Shown: positions 25,860 through 37,865 of the stretch, piece after piece
How positions within the stretch are numbered: position 1 is the stretch's first letter
How the letters are laid out: each line of letters opens with the position of its first letter
From: Acheta domesticus
Lineage: Eukaryota; Arthropoda; Insecta; Orthoptera; Gryllidae
Assembly (NCBI GenBank): GCA_031308135.1
Contig: JAHLJT010000631.1
Span: forward strand, 174,117,282-174,181,281
Reading direction: 5' to 3'
DNA: 64,000 nucleotides
Made by a program: the position numbers and the translations under genes
The notes under the pieces: model-generated
The model's input: only the letters and a program-made list of their open reading frames with translations
Told to the model about the DNA's origin: nothing
Databases searched by the model: none

Positions 25860-26124
25860 ATGTTGAAGAGCATGCACACTTCCTTTGTTTTCCCTGGTTT
25901 TCCCCGGCCGTTTAAGGTAAATGCTGGGACGGGTCTTTTACTTTCACTTTGTGAGCCCAGGGGCAAGACATATCTAAGTTGTATTTTACTTAATTTACTC
26001 AATGTACTGTTAAATTTTTATCTATATATGTATGTATTACGTGGTTAGGCGGAAGAGCGGGCCTGATGGCACGAGTCTCGCCACATAAATAAAGTCACTA
26101 TTATTATTATTATTATTATTATTA
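25860..26124 (+). mobile_element. LINE 3'-end-like fragment ending in an (ATT)n tail
   Basis: The segment contains CCCTGGTTTTCCCCGGCCG, then GGCGGAAGAGCGGGCCTGAT, then AAATAAAGTCACTA running into a TTA microsatellite at about 26099-26124. A GC-richer 3' UTR ending in a trinucleotide tail is typical of some insect non-LTR elements. No ORF remains and no second copy is in this window, so the assignment is tentative. Confidence 0.35.
26099..26124. repeat. (TTA)n microsatellite
   Basis: About eight uninterrupted TTA units, probably the tail of the LINE-like fragment just upstream. Confidence 0.85.
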
Positions 26125-27074
26125 ATATATTTTTGCGTCTAAATTGCCACCAACGTTGCTCCGATCGGACGAGCCTTTTGGTCGCTAGAACGGTCTTAAG
26201 CGAACCAAACCGCTCTATATCCATTTCGCTCCGCGTCTTTCACAGCGCCCTAATGACGTCAGAAGATGACGTTTTTGGGTAATGCATGAACGTAAAGGAC
26301 ATACTTATATTATTGGACATTGTCATTTCACATACTATACTATCTCTCAACGATTAAGTTCGAGAAATCAAGAGCTAAATTTAGGGTAGCTTTCTTTTTA
26401 AATGCTTGTAAAAGTATCTGAGTTGCAAGACATTACAACGTCAACATCAAAGAGTGTATGCCCTTACGTTTAACAGAATTTCTTTATGAAAATGGAAAGC
26501 ATATTACTTTTAAAAATAAATTATTTTTGAGAAAATTTAGTAAAAGTGATGGTATTAGCTTTTCTTGCTGTTTACTTAATGAAACATAAATGCGTATCCT
26601 GTACAACGAGAATAAAACGTCCTAGAGTTTCCTTTAAGAAGTTATCCTTCAAAACACCTTAAACAATCACTTTGTTACTAAAGCCTTCACACTTGTTTAA
26701 AACAGTTTATAACACTTTCTTCGAATTAAAGTTGTATTTTTATTGCAGTATTCTAGATCTCAAATATTCTCTGAAAATTAAGATGGTCGGAACAACTGTA
26801 ATTTATAAGTTAATGTAATCAGTTTTCCAATTTTTGATAGCCCGAGGAAAAACAAACTTTGTGTAACATCAGACATGTCTCAGTATATGTACACATATTC
26901 AGTTTCTTTATATGATTGGTCGACAGCTAAAGCGTTTCTCGACGCGGCAAACTGCTGTGTAATTCATGTCATAACACGAGAGGCAGAGGCGTTCTTTCCT
27001 CGTAACGAGAGATCCGCTGCCCACTACACGTCGCGGCTTGGGGAGATTTCTTCCTTTCATGAGTTTCCCTCAGC
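26125..27074. other. AT-rich non-coding DNA
   Basis: A GC-richer patch at 26150-26280 contains TGACGTCA at 26254-26261, which could be chance. No gene recognised. Confidence 0.5.
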
Positions 27075-27415
27075 GGGACACCGCACAAGCCGAGACGAGC
27101 TCTAGGTTCTCTATTTCCCAATATGTGATAGTGTAGTGCACCTAAGTCTAGTTTTGTGTATGTGTGTGTGTAAGGAGAGGAGGAGGTGGCAACGATGAGG
27201 AAGAAAAGATCACGTGCGATCGTTGGTCCGTTTGCTGTGGCATTTATGCGGCATTCGCCAGGTATAGATAAAAGAAACCACGGGAAACCACCGGTCAGAA
27301 CACTGGGCCCCTGGAAATCTCCTTCATTCAGTGGTTGAACTCAGCTAGTTACGTAATTAGAATGGAAAATTCGCCACCGTCAGAACTTGTGTTGAAGACC
27401 TCTCAGTCAATTTTA
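27075..27415 (-). mobile_element. tRNA-derived SINE, degenerate copy
   Basis: It follows the same order of blocks as the better copies on the minus strand: GAAGACCTC near the decayed head, then the GCCAGGTATAGATAAAAGAA counterpart of the conserved body, then GAGGAAGAAAAGATC. The B box is no longer recognisable. It lies in the same orientation as the copy 1.4 kb downstream. Confidence 0.5.
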
Positions 27416-28127
27416 TTGAAAGTTTGGCCCTTTTCTATTAACAAGGGAAGGGAGGATCTTCTCAGGAGAGATGAGCTCAAAAACCATTAGAGATTCCTAA
27501 AAGGTAAAGCAAACATTTTATACAATTTTTCATCTCCTTAACATATTGTACAAAGAAAGTTTTAGATAGTTGTTTGTTTTTAATATATTTTCAAGAAACC
27601 AGAAAAACGTTGAAAATTTCGAGTTGTTTTTTGTTTTGTTTATTTTTTTTTCAGCCTTGAGCTCATTTTATTGAGCAGGATGTTTTACTTACAACCAAAA
27701 ATATATACATTAATTAGAGACCGAGAAGAATTTTAAAATATTATGATTGCTTTACTTCGTTATCGATTTGAGTAGTATGAATAAAAATAAGCATTTGCTA
27801 TTTAATCGCGTTTTATGAGCAGATGCTCGGTATGAGCGTATGAATAAAAGTTTGAAGAATATTCTCAAAACATGAGTAGATTTTCAAACTAGAAGATACT
27901 CACTTTCCTAGGCTAAGTAAAGCATATGCTCACATCCACACGAACAAAAATAGAAAATTTACTATTTTCGTTAGCATATCTTCATGTGTTTTGAGTCTGG
28001 TCTTGAGGTGCCTAACATTTAAGAGTGAGGCTAACGTATCTTTGTTAAAAGTAGGAATCTGACAAACAATGGTTTTGTTTACGAATACAAGCAATTAATA
28101 GATGTAGGCGAGGCACTTGAAATTTTC

Positions 28128-28370
28128 AGTGAGGTGTTAGTGTCGATTTGATCATTTTTCAGGCAGACAGTGAGTTGGAACTTCCAGTTTATTACGATTT
28201 TCGTTGATAAATGTTAAATTCGTTGCAAAATTTGTTTTCAGTCATGTAAAGATGTGGCACTTCCTCATACGAAACGAATAAGAAAGTATTTTTGTGACTG
28301 GGAGATCTAGATTTTTTCAGTGAGGTATCAGTGTGGATTTGAGCATTTTCCAGGCAGTCATTACTTAAAA
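28128..28370. repeat. Pair of direct repeats, about 50 bp, 190 bp apart
   Basis: CAGTGAGGTGTTAGTGTCGA (28128) and CAGTGAGGTATCAGTGTGGA (28318) begin two similar stretches, each continuing to CAGGCAG. It could be an old local duplication or the two ends of a lost element. Confidence 0.5.
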
Positions 28371-28837
28371 AACCGTTGAAGAGGTTATAGACCAAGTTGT
28401 TTTTAAGAGTCGCATACCAATACCGTTCCGGTAGCCGGAGACCAATATGGGGTCCACTTGGAACCCTAGTATTGCAATATAATTTAAGAGGGAAATATTT
28501 GTTTAAAAATAATGCTAAATGCATTTACAAAAATTATTCAATCGTTTTCTGTAAGTTTGTGTTAAATAGTTTTCAATTTTTGAGATGTAGCAAGAGTTAA
28601 TATATTTTGAATATTTTCCTTACTTGCTGTTCTTTCCCTGGAAACAAAATGCCCATGTCCGTTCTTCAAGGACCTGTCTGATACTCACTGTTGTTGCAAA
28701 TGCACAACATTGACATGCAGTAAAATATAATTCCAACGTGTTTACGGGTAGGCGTGGCTGTAAGAGAACCCGGAATTTCCAAGACGCGTACTCATGGCGA
28801 CGGTTTCAGTCATTTTTCTTAACATCCCAGAAGCGTC

Positions 28838-29393
28838 AATTGATTGATTCATGATTCCGTGCGCGTCAACTGCTAACGTTGTTGGTTTATTAGGGTGTAT
28901 TGTGTGCTTTTTTCTGAAGAGATGGCGATGATCATTCCCTGATAGATCGTGAAATCCGTCGCCGACCTACCGTCGGTCGATGGGTTTTTTCCCAACCAGG
29001 TAATTCCCACCAGCGGGGCCACCGTCCCAGCAAGGTCTATCTCTAAGCTCCCAACCGGTCTCCCGGCATATGTGGTAGTATAATGCATGTTAGTGTGTGT
29101 GTGTAAGTAAGTGATAAGGATAGGACAAAGAAGAGGAAGGAAAGATCGCGCGAGGTCTGTAGTCCGTTTTTATAGTACTGCTCCGGCATTTGCCTGGTGT
29201 TGATTAGAAAAAACACGGAAAACAACCGATGAGAGCAGCCGGCCGCTAGAATTCTCTTCCAAACTGCGGGTGAACTCGACATATGTAGCTAGTGTAAAAA
29301 AATTCTGCCACCGTCGGGACTCGATTCTAAGACCTCCCGATCTGAGGCTCTGTAGTGACAATTGTTGATGCCCTTAGTCATCTCTCTCGGTAC
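28838..29393 (-). mobile_element. tRNA-derived SINE, full-length copy (556 bp)
   Basis: The 7-bp direct repeat AAGCGTC flanks the element at 28831-28837 and 29394-29400. On the minus strand the head carries a B-box-like AGAATCGAGTCCC (complement of about 29316-29328) about 45 bases inside an A-box-like stretch. The 3' tail is a short CAAT-type tetranucleotide run (the TTGATTGATTC at the left edge). No coding capacity. The pol III boxes, dispersed copies and duplication together support a SINE mobilised by a LINE. Confidence 0.78.
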
Positions 29394-29400
29394 AAGCGTC

Positions 29401-32400
29401 TAACGGAGACTTATCACTTATGGTTAAGAAATGTTCTTATTCAAGATCTAATTGATTAAACAGTAACTACTTACTTAATCAGAGGGAAAGACTACCCTGG
29501 GATCCGACTTTAACTGTTATGGGTTTGTTCTCCCCATGTGGGCGTGTCATGCGTCATGCGATGATGATCATTAAACAATTTTTTCGTGAGCTGATGTTAA
29601 ATTGTGTAATGATTTGTACTACCTGCTCTATTATTTTATAGAAGTTCAAATATTATTTACAGACTTAATTGACTGACTATTTTTATGACATTTGAGAATG
29701 CTAACATTACGGTTATCTATATGATTGATTAAGTCTTCAGTAATTTTTTACATTGCTTGGTCTACAAAGAGCACACCTTCGATTGCTAAAAATCATTTTT
29801 TAATTGAAATGATCAGTTTTCCATTATTCAGATGCATTTTCGTTTTTCTTGTATATCATTTACAATCTGTAATTTGTCTGTGCCTTTGGAAGAAATTACG
29901 TTCTGTATTATATTTTGTCAGGTTTTTCTCAGGTTCTGTCGCACAGACATAACGAAGATCTTTTCCAAACCCACTCCTTACAAATAGACATTGTTATCAA
30001 ACACATCCATTGACGTTTCATCAAAGAAGCAAACCTGTGAAATAAAAGCGACTTCTAAAGAAAGTTTTTCGCAGCAAACATTGAAAATTTATTTTAATGT
30101 ACAGGAGCATGAAATATTAAAATAATATTTATTAACAAGAATTAAAACAAATAACAAAATATCTCGCCTTTATTCATTCAAAATTGTTTCATGATTTGAA
30201 AGTATACTCGTAATTTCGTATCAAACGCTTTCCTCTTATTGCTGGCAAGGCTCGAAAGGTCCAGATTTCCCTTGGAGGCAATTTGTCTTAGAATCAACTC
30301 GTGGAGACGTCTGCGAACTGTCGTGAATTTGAGCATTTTTCATCATTATAATATATTTGTGGAACTATTTCAGCTCCCTATCACGAACTTTCAAGCATTC
30401 CATACTCGAAGAATATAGAATGTTTATTTCTTTTATTTCTTTTATTGTTAGGACGCTTTGTAGAAGTAACAGTACCCCTCGATTTTAATCAATTTCTTAC
30501 TCCAAACGCATATTGAGAGACAGCATTACAATGAGGGGTAATTTCACGTAACTTTATTGATGAATATATGAACAGTACTTCAACTTCTTGTTTACGTCGA
30601 CGTAAGACATTTCTATATGGAAATACAGTTTTAATTGGCGATGAAATGTAGCACCACAGTCAACACAGCGGTTAGAGAATTAAACGGTAACTGTAGTAAT
30701 ATAAAGATTTAATGGGAAATGTATATTTCATTAGGAACTCGCTGTAGTTCTACGAACATGTCTGTACAATGTTGTATAATAATTTTGTTTTGAAGAGACA
30801 CTTCAAGACCTTTATTTTAAATATGTAAAATATAAGTTACTAATATGTTCTTCACTTATTTATTAAAAAAATATCTTCTTTGTATAATACGCCAAGAAAT
30901 GAGGATGGTTTTGTGCGATTTATAATATCTCACTGACACACAACCTCACAAATGAGCTACTTCTAGATAGAGAATTACACCTCACAGGCATCAAACAGAT
31001 TTGAAGCGGAAAATAAAGCATTTTATTGAGGATGCTACGAATACATTTGCAGGTTCAAATGCAATACGCAACGCATCGTAGCTGCAACACGTGTTACCAA
31101 CGTTCAAACTTCAAAAACCGTGCGATCTATATTACAAATGAAACGATAGAAGACAATCTCTAACACAGAGAATACGATACTAACAGATTATAGAGTTCTA
31201 TCGGTGTGTTTTTAAAGTTGCTTAATGGATATGTGAATTTATAACTGATATTACATGATAAGACTTACTTAGAGAGTTAAGATGGACCTCGACGCTCAAA
31301 GCATGTATTTGACACAGACCTCACAGTCTGCAAATTGATATGGAAATAAGTGTTGCAATTATTTGCAACCGCTTGTGTTAATGGTTATGATCATACAATT
31401 CCGAACGATTCATTTCTCTACCTCTAGCTGGAAGAAAATGTTTTCTGAACTAGGAAAATATAAAGGACACTAAAGCGGTTTCGGCACTAGAATTATTAAG
31501 AAAATAGTTAAAAGCTTTATTAGCAAATAGAGGAAATTTTTTTAAAGATATAGGTAAAATGATAATTAAAAAGTCGTAAAATCTTCTCAAAATACTGATT
31601 ACAATGTGTACAGCATTCATTCATTCTTCATCTTCAAAACTCTTTATTATTTTTTCCCTCCTACTTAGTGTACTGAGAATCTAATTATATTATGTAATGT
31701 CTTGACTGAAATGTGAAAGTTAAATTCATGTAGGCAAGCAAATTATTTAATATATATTCTAAGTAACAATTAAATTTAAAAAAACATTAACGCCCAACAT
31801 CCTCATTTGAGAACACATATTTCTGGTCAACTCAAATTTGATTCTTTCGCAACAATTTGCGAATTTTATTTCTACAGTAGACGTATACATACTACACGAA
31901 AAATTTAAACAAGTTTTTTCATTACTGATTACCACATGTAAACAAAAATAGCAAAAACATTAACAACACTATTGGCCACGAGGAAGACCACGATTAAATG
32001 CAAGTCAAGTAATATTACCGCCGTCTTATTTTAATCGAAAAATTCCTCTTGGCATCGGATATAGTCGATGTCCTTCAATATTCACATTCCTTCAGTGTGC
32101 TTCTGCGTGTTACCACACGTCATTCTGGATAGTAAACAATTAAAAACCTAAATTTTTCTTCGTCAATTGAAGAAACGTTAAATTGCTCTTAAGAGTACTT
32201 GTCACTCGAGTAATCATTTGTAAACATGTCAGCGTGATTCGTAGCGTACACAAACTCTCGTCTAAAGTGGATTACATGCTTGAAGAAATAAACGAGAAAA
32301 GATTTCTGACAGAAAAAAATAAAATGATGCAAGAAAAAATAATTTAATGTTATTTCAGGGTAAAATCAATACGTTTTATTTTATTCAATGCGGCACCATT

Positions 32401-33479
32401 CATTAGAATAAAAGTCCACTAGATAAAAAAATATGATAAAATTTTGTACATGTAGAAATACTAAGTACAAAATTAGTACAAGTTCATGTACTTATTCTCT
32501 TCGCGTTTTGTATACATAATATAAATATCACTTTAATTTGAAAGTAATTTGCTAACTTTTGTTTGACTTTATCTTTTGAAATTCCTTTCCGTCTCATTCA
32601 ATGAGCAAAATGTTCATTTCATGTCAAGAGATTACACATTAATTGGGGCACATTCCTACAATGCAGGACACCCTACAACAGGAAGTCAGTTTTCATTCAA
32701 GAAGTAATAAATTCTTCAGCACATTTTCAGGAAGAGAAACTGATTTTGCGAAAGCAGTTTATCTGAATTTCCCCCCAAATTATTTATCTTTCATTAGTTC
32801 AGATTTCTTTGCATTAAACCCAAAATTATGCGCAATTTTCAAACAATAAAATAAATTTAACGTGGAAATATCGGTCTACCAGCGAAAACTATTAAATGCG
32901 TCATCATCGTTTAGGCTACTGTAGCTCTAGGTGGCTAGTACACTTAAAAGCTTGATGAAGTTAATAATTGCGTGATGTTAAAGGGGTGCTCTATTAAACG
33001 TGTATATTCCATAAAACAACGACATATCTCTACACTACAAGGGGGACAAAGTGAATGCCTACTTTCGGCGCGATTATCTTAAATAGATATTTTGCAATTA
33101 TCCGTTATGTTTTTCTGTTCTCACGCAAGAATCATGTATAATCCAAGTAGTATTGTCAAGTAATTCGAAATCACCTCTTTCTGAAAATAGATTCATACAT
33201 GTTAGTCATAACCTATTTCTATTAGAACCACTTTTTAAATAGGCAACACCAATTTTTTCTCTTATTCTCAGCTTTAACACGTGTTTGAATAGCTTCAGAA
33301 AAAATGCAAACCATTTAGACCATCGTGACTCCGGAAGAGAGAGTATTATTTATTTGAGCGTCATTTGTTTTGAATAGTACTCAAATAAGACGCAGGAAAT
33401 TTTCAAACCTTCACGTGATCAGTTGCCACAGCAATGCCAGAGTGAATTTCGTACTCGAAGCCAAATTGAGCTACGAATG
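29401..33479. other. AT-rich non-coding DNA
   Basis: Four kilobases with no recognisable gene, array or transposon. It would be intronic if the exon at 33603-34378 belongs to a minus-strand gene continuing to the left (inference). Confidence 0.5.
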
Positions 33480-35935
33480 ACATGCAGCCACGCACGCAAG
33501 TGACGCATGCTGACAGCCCGAGCAACGCGCCAGCGGATCGGCGCGGCGGGCCGGTGGCATGGGCGAGCGGTCGCGTGGGCGCAGGGCGCAGCCTGCACTC
33601 ACCGGACGTTGGCCAGCGTGTGCCTGCGGTTGCGCAGGTACCGGTTGTGGTAGCTCTTGAGGTCTCCGATGCTGCCCTGCTCGGCCTGCATCCTGCCCGT
33701 GGCGCTGCCCGCGCTGGTGTCGCTGCTTGTGGTGCTGGTGACGGAGCGCGTGCGCGCTTTGGTGACCGCGTGGGCGCGCCCCGCCCCCGCCCCCGCGCCG
33801 GCCCCCGCGGGCGCCGAGAAGGTGGGCGAAGGGCTGGCGCCCGCGCCCGCCCCCGCGCCGCCCCCTGCGCCCCCGCCGCAGCCGCCGCCCGCGCTCCCGC
33901 TGCGCGCCTTCTTCTTGCGGCGCAGCGACGACGCCGACGAGGCCAGCGACAGCTGCAGCGACACCTGGTCGCCGGCTTCCTCCGCGATGTCGTGCAGCGG
34001 CGCCGCGCCCGCGCGTGCGCTCGACGGCGACGAGGAGGACTCGGTGCGGTCGGCGGCGTCCGGCCCCGCGTGCCGCCCGCCCCCCGCCCCGCCTCCGGGC
34101 CCGTCCGCGCGCTCGCCCCCGCCGCAGCCGCCGCCGCCGCCCGCGCGCTGCGCGCCCTCCGGGTAGTGGCCGCTGGCGTGGCCGCTGGCGTGGCCGCTGG
34201 CCGCTGGCGTGGCCGGCGATGCGCCGCTGGCGGGCGCCTCCGAGCTCTTCCGCTGGGGCTGCCGGTGCGCTGAGGGCTCCGCGCCGCAGCAGGGCAGGCA
34301 ACACTTGCACACGGAACCCCCCACCACGATGGTCTTGTGTGTAAGCTTCGCCACCAAAATTCTGCTTTTTCTCTTGGTTTAGACACGATGTTTTCGGGTT
34401 CTTTTTTTTTCCTGATCGCGCAAAGGGGAAGGATTGAGTGAGTGTATGCCAGACGAACGATTTAGTTGGTCGGGATATTAATACTCTTATTTTTTGACAT
34501 TAAGTTGCAGCATTACACAGTGATTTGAGAAAGCGAGAATAAGGTTTTTTGTTTATTAATTTTCTTATTTTTCTCTATTACGTTTAGGTTTAAAAGTCGT
34601 TTATTCAAGCGAACTATTTATTAACAAGCGAACGACAGTAACGCGTTAACATCGATTGACATTGACAACTAATTGCGTTTGATTTACTAAAGGGTTATCT
34701 GTGTCAACAGACAGTATTATTACACAAAATTTAAAAATTGTTTTAGGCCGACGTCACTTGTGCGATTGCACCAATTGCAGCAGAGGCGCATCGCCGCGGG
34801 GGCAGGCGCAGAGGCAGCGCGGCTCGCACCCAGCGCCGTGGCGCGCGCGGAGGGGGAAGCCGCTGGCGAGGGAGGGGAGGGGCGGGGCTGGGCGGGGAGG
34901 GACGGGGAGCGGGCGGGGCGGGCGGGGAGGGGGAGGGCGGGGGAGGTACCGGCGTCGTTGGAGAGCGCCCAGTAGCTAAGCCGTGTGCGCTTCAGGAACG
35001 ACACGAGAGCGTGGCGCCATGCAGGCGGCGGCGGCCGCCCGGGGGCTAGTCAAGGCGCGGGGCGCGCCGGGGCCATGCGGGCCAGCCGCCAGCCGGCGGC
35101 GCCTTCACATCACACCCGCACTCACTGCACAGCACGGCACGGCACTTCACTTCACAGCACGGCGGCCTGCGACGGCGGCAGCGGCGGCGGAGGCGGCGGC
35201 GCGGGCGGCGGGCGCGCGCGGCGGCGGGCGCGAGGCAGCTTCCCGGCGGCGCTCAGGGTGCGGGCGCGCGGCGCGGGCGGGGCGGCGCAGGGCGGCGGCG
35301 GCGGCGGCGCGTGCCGGCGCGGGAGCACATGGCGCCGGGCCCCGGCGGCGCGAGGTGGCAGCTGCCGGCGCAGCGGGGCGGCTGCTGCTGGCGAGAGCGG
35401 CGAGGCGCCTGGGCCGGTCGCCCGGCGGGGCGCGGCGGGGCGCGACGGGGCGCGGGGAGCGCTAGGGGTGGCGGGCAGTGAGCGGCGCGGCTGTCAGCTT
35501 CGCCCCCATGCTCTGGCGACGGGTGCCGCCGGTCGCGATGCCCAGCTCCGACTGCCGGGCGGGCGGCCGGCTGCGCGCGGGCGGCGGGGCGGGGCGGGGC
35601 GGCGCGGCAGGACGGGCGCGGGCGGCGCGGCGCGGCGCGACGGCGGCGGGCGGGCGGGGCGGGGGCGGCAGCGGGCGTTACGCGTGCGCCGGTGGTGGGG
35701 GCCTGACGACGCCGGAGCGGGACGGTCCTGGGCGGGGACGCCGCGCGGAGGGGAGCGCCTCCGCTCCGGTCAATGGTTCAGCACGACGCCGCGCCGCTGG
35801 TGCCGCCAGCCTTCTCCTCCCCAGGCCCCACGTGCCCACGCCGCCGCGCGCCGCGCTGCGCTCGCACTCGCCATCGCTTTGATCTCACTCGGACTGGACT
35901 CGCGCAGCACGTGCACGCCCCGCCAACGACACTAA
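33480..35935. promoter_or_regulatory. Large CpG island around a probable gene 5' region
   Basis: Base composition switches sharply from AT-rich to dense CpG, with GGCGGGGCGGG-type motifs at about 34830-35760. An AT-rich gap at about 34380-34740 splits it. Because the exon at 33603-34378 is transcribed leftwards, the part at about 34750-35930 may hold its promoter and untranslated exons. All long open frames here are composition-driven and are not called as genes. Simple-repeat character (GGC and GGCGC runs) is marked at 35160-35660. Confidence 0.55.
33603..34378 (-). CDS. Probable coding exon of a host gene, with consensus 5' splice site
   Basis: On the minus strand one frame is open from a TAA at 34379-34381 down to 33603, where it meets CCG|GTGAGTGC, a consensus 5' splice site. 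The exon would hold 258 codons plus two bases. Visible features are a Cys cluster (SVCKCCLPCCG) near the start, low-complexity Gly/Ala/Ser stretches, an acidic-to-basic segment (DQVSLQLSLASS, then RRKKKARS) and a less biased C-terminal end, LKSYHNRYLRNRRHTLANV. That end looks like an isoform-specific N-terminal piece spliced to a conserved body. From memory it recalls the region before UCR1 in cAMP phosphodiesterase-4 (dunce-type) proteins, which is a guess. There is no in-frame ATG before codon 230 (33689-33691). So it is an internal exon, uses that late ATG, or an upstream ATG is mutated. No polypyrimidine-AG is convincing upstream. Later exons would lie to the left across a long intron. Confidence 0.5.
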
Positions 35936-36309
35936 CGGCGTTTTTATTCTCTCGGATACGTCGCTTGTACGATGTAACCAACCGATAGTCACTCGAAACA
36001 AGCAAGTACTGTCCCTCTCATCAGCTTTCATCTCCATTTTCCCATATTCTCTCACATTTATATATACAATTTCATTTGTTTTTTATTTATTTTCAACGTA
36101 TTGTCTTTCCAGATATTGGTGATATTGTTGAGGGTAAAGCCTTTTAACAAAATGTCAGTTGAAAAAAGCTAGGCTAGCGTAAACGCTCAAGGGATACAAC
36201 GAAGAGTGTTTTAGTCCGACGAGCTCGCTGAAAAGCCTGTAGGAAGATGGGAGAACATATCTAACTGGCACATCGCTAAAATTCCTCCCTTATCCGTTCG
36301 ATTTCCTGT

Positions 36310-36595
36310 TTGCGGGGTGGGCGGGGGCGACCCGGATGTGTCAACATAATGGAAGCCCGTGGCGGCGCGGCGCCGGCTGAGCCACGTCCAAGCGGCGTGC
36401 GCGCGGTGGCTGGCGGCCCAACGGCGCGGCGTGCGCCCACGCGCCCCCTCCCCGCCTCCGCGCCCCTCCACGCCACGCCCCCCAGCCGCCCCGTGTGGCA
36501 CGCGCACGCGTGCGCTCGCGGTGGACGCGGCCGCCCCGCCGCGCCGTTGGCATTCCTGTGGGACGAGCCGCTCGGTCGGAGTTGCGTGCGTGAAG
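36310..36595. promoter_or_regulatory. Second, smaller CpG-rich patch
   Basis: Dense CpG sequence (for example GGCGGCGCGGCGCCGG) sits 0.4 kb beyond the main island. Frames on both strands are open but low in complexity. It may be an alternative promoter or part of the same island; no transcription signal decides this. Confidence 0.3.
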
Positions 36596-37180
36596 ATTAC
36601 CGTGATTACGTTTCAATTGTTTGTGCGAAAGACAATGAAATGAGCCATTCACTTTTCTTTCAACGCGAGAGGAATTTGTTGTTGATTTCTAAAGGAATAA
36701 ATATTCAAAATAATATCTTCAGTTTTTTCTCAACTGCTTCAGGGGTTGACAAACTGGTTAGGCACGTTGCTAAGGCTTGACCTCGTTTGAAAGGCTATAA
36801 TTCAATATCGATCTTTACCGAAGCGAAGAGGAATATTTTCCAGGTCAAAAACGCGTCGCAGGTGTAGAACGACGTCTTTACGATGTATAACATTGAAATG
36901 GACGGAAGAGCTGCAAAACGACTGTAGAGTCTACATGACGGAGTGTTACCATTAAAAGTTTCGCAAAAAGTTACAAATGCAAAGTATTAGTAAAAGTCTG
37001 TGAAAACATGTCATACTTTTGACTAGAATAATTTAATGTTTTTCATACACTGCACCAATTTTCTGAGAATTAAAATCATATCCTTTACTTACTTATCCTT
37101 ACGAGAAACATATGTCGATTAATATTTTTTCACGGAACATGAATATCTTTAGAAACGTAACACGCGCGCGCTCGCGTTCA
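36596..37180. other. AT-rich DNA ending in a CG/CA microsatellite
   Basis: No gene seen. ACGCGCGCGCTCGCGTTCAC at about 37161-37182 is the left half of a microsatellite split by the MITE that follows. Confidence 0.5.
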
Positions 37181-37188
37181 CACATAAC

Positions 37189-37816
37189 TAGGGAGCGGAT
37201 TTCTATGATTTTGCATATTTTTCTCCATTGCTTCAGAGCATAGCTAAGAGTAATTTTTTGACATTTGGTTAGAATTGGATGCTTTGTAGACTAATTTGTT
37301 AGTGCATATTTATGCACATTTAATCGATTTTTTCTGTTGGGCATATTCGTGTAATTATGGAAGCATATTTTGCACATTTCGTTAAAATAGAGAAAATGTT
37401 TCAAGTTTTCATAGAAACTATTTGTGAGCGTTCATTGATTATAAAGCTTGTCACATTTTTTTCTTTTATATAGATGATAAAATGCTTATGCAAATGTAGG
37501 ATATTTCTTGATATTATATTTTATAAATCAGGTAGCAAAAGTGAAAGAAGACCTTTAATGTAGGTATTTCATTAAGGTGCATATTTACTTCAATTATTTC
37601 TCCCGAGAAGTAAGTTAGGTTATATTATTTTTGCACAATTCTATTTCATTCCAAGCATGCTTCTCTTGAATTTGATCTAGAAAATTTTATACAGAAAAAG
37701 AAATATTGTTAATTTTAATTGCTTATTAAAGTGCATATTTCAAAATGTTTAGGTCATAAATACATATTTTAAAAAGCATATTTCAAGATTTTTAGGGCAT
37801 AAAAATCCGCTCCCTA
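37189..37816. mobile_element. hAT-type MITE (628 bp) with 8-bp target duplication
   Basis: Termini are TAGGGAGCGGATTTCTATG on the left and, on the minus strand, TAGGGAGCGGATTTTTATG on the right: 18 of 19 bases match. The flanking octamers CACATAAC (37181-37188) and CTCATAAC (37817-37824) match at 7 of 8. TAGGG-type ends with an 8-bp duplication are characteristic of the hAT superfamily. The interior has no ORF but repeats GCATATTT-like motifs at least six times, as expected of subterminal transposase-binding sites (inference). The insertion sits inside a CG/CA microsatellite, halves of which lie on either side (37161-37180 and 37824-37865). A second, older copy is at 3944-4580. Confidence 0.8.
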
Positions 37817-37823
37817 CTCATAA

Positions 37824-37865
37824 CACACACGCGCGCGCGCGAGCGAGCGCACAGACACACACATA
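37824..37865. repeat. (CA)n/(CG)n microsatellite, right half
   Basis: ACACACGCGCGCGCGCGAGC continues into CACAGACACACACATA. Together with 37161-37182 it forms one tract split by the hAT MITE. Confidence 0.8.

Noticed and set aside
26254..26261. TGACGTCA, the cAMP-response element consensus
   Set aside because: A single 8-base palindrome with no linked promoter is expected by chance in a window this size.
34983..35935. Long plus-strand open frames in the CpG island
   Set aside because: GC-rich composition lacks stop codons; the translations are Gly/Ala/Arg runs in several frames simultaneously.
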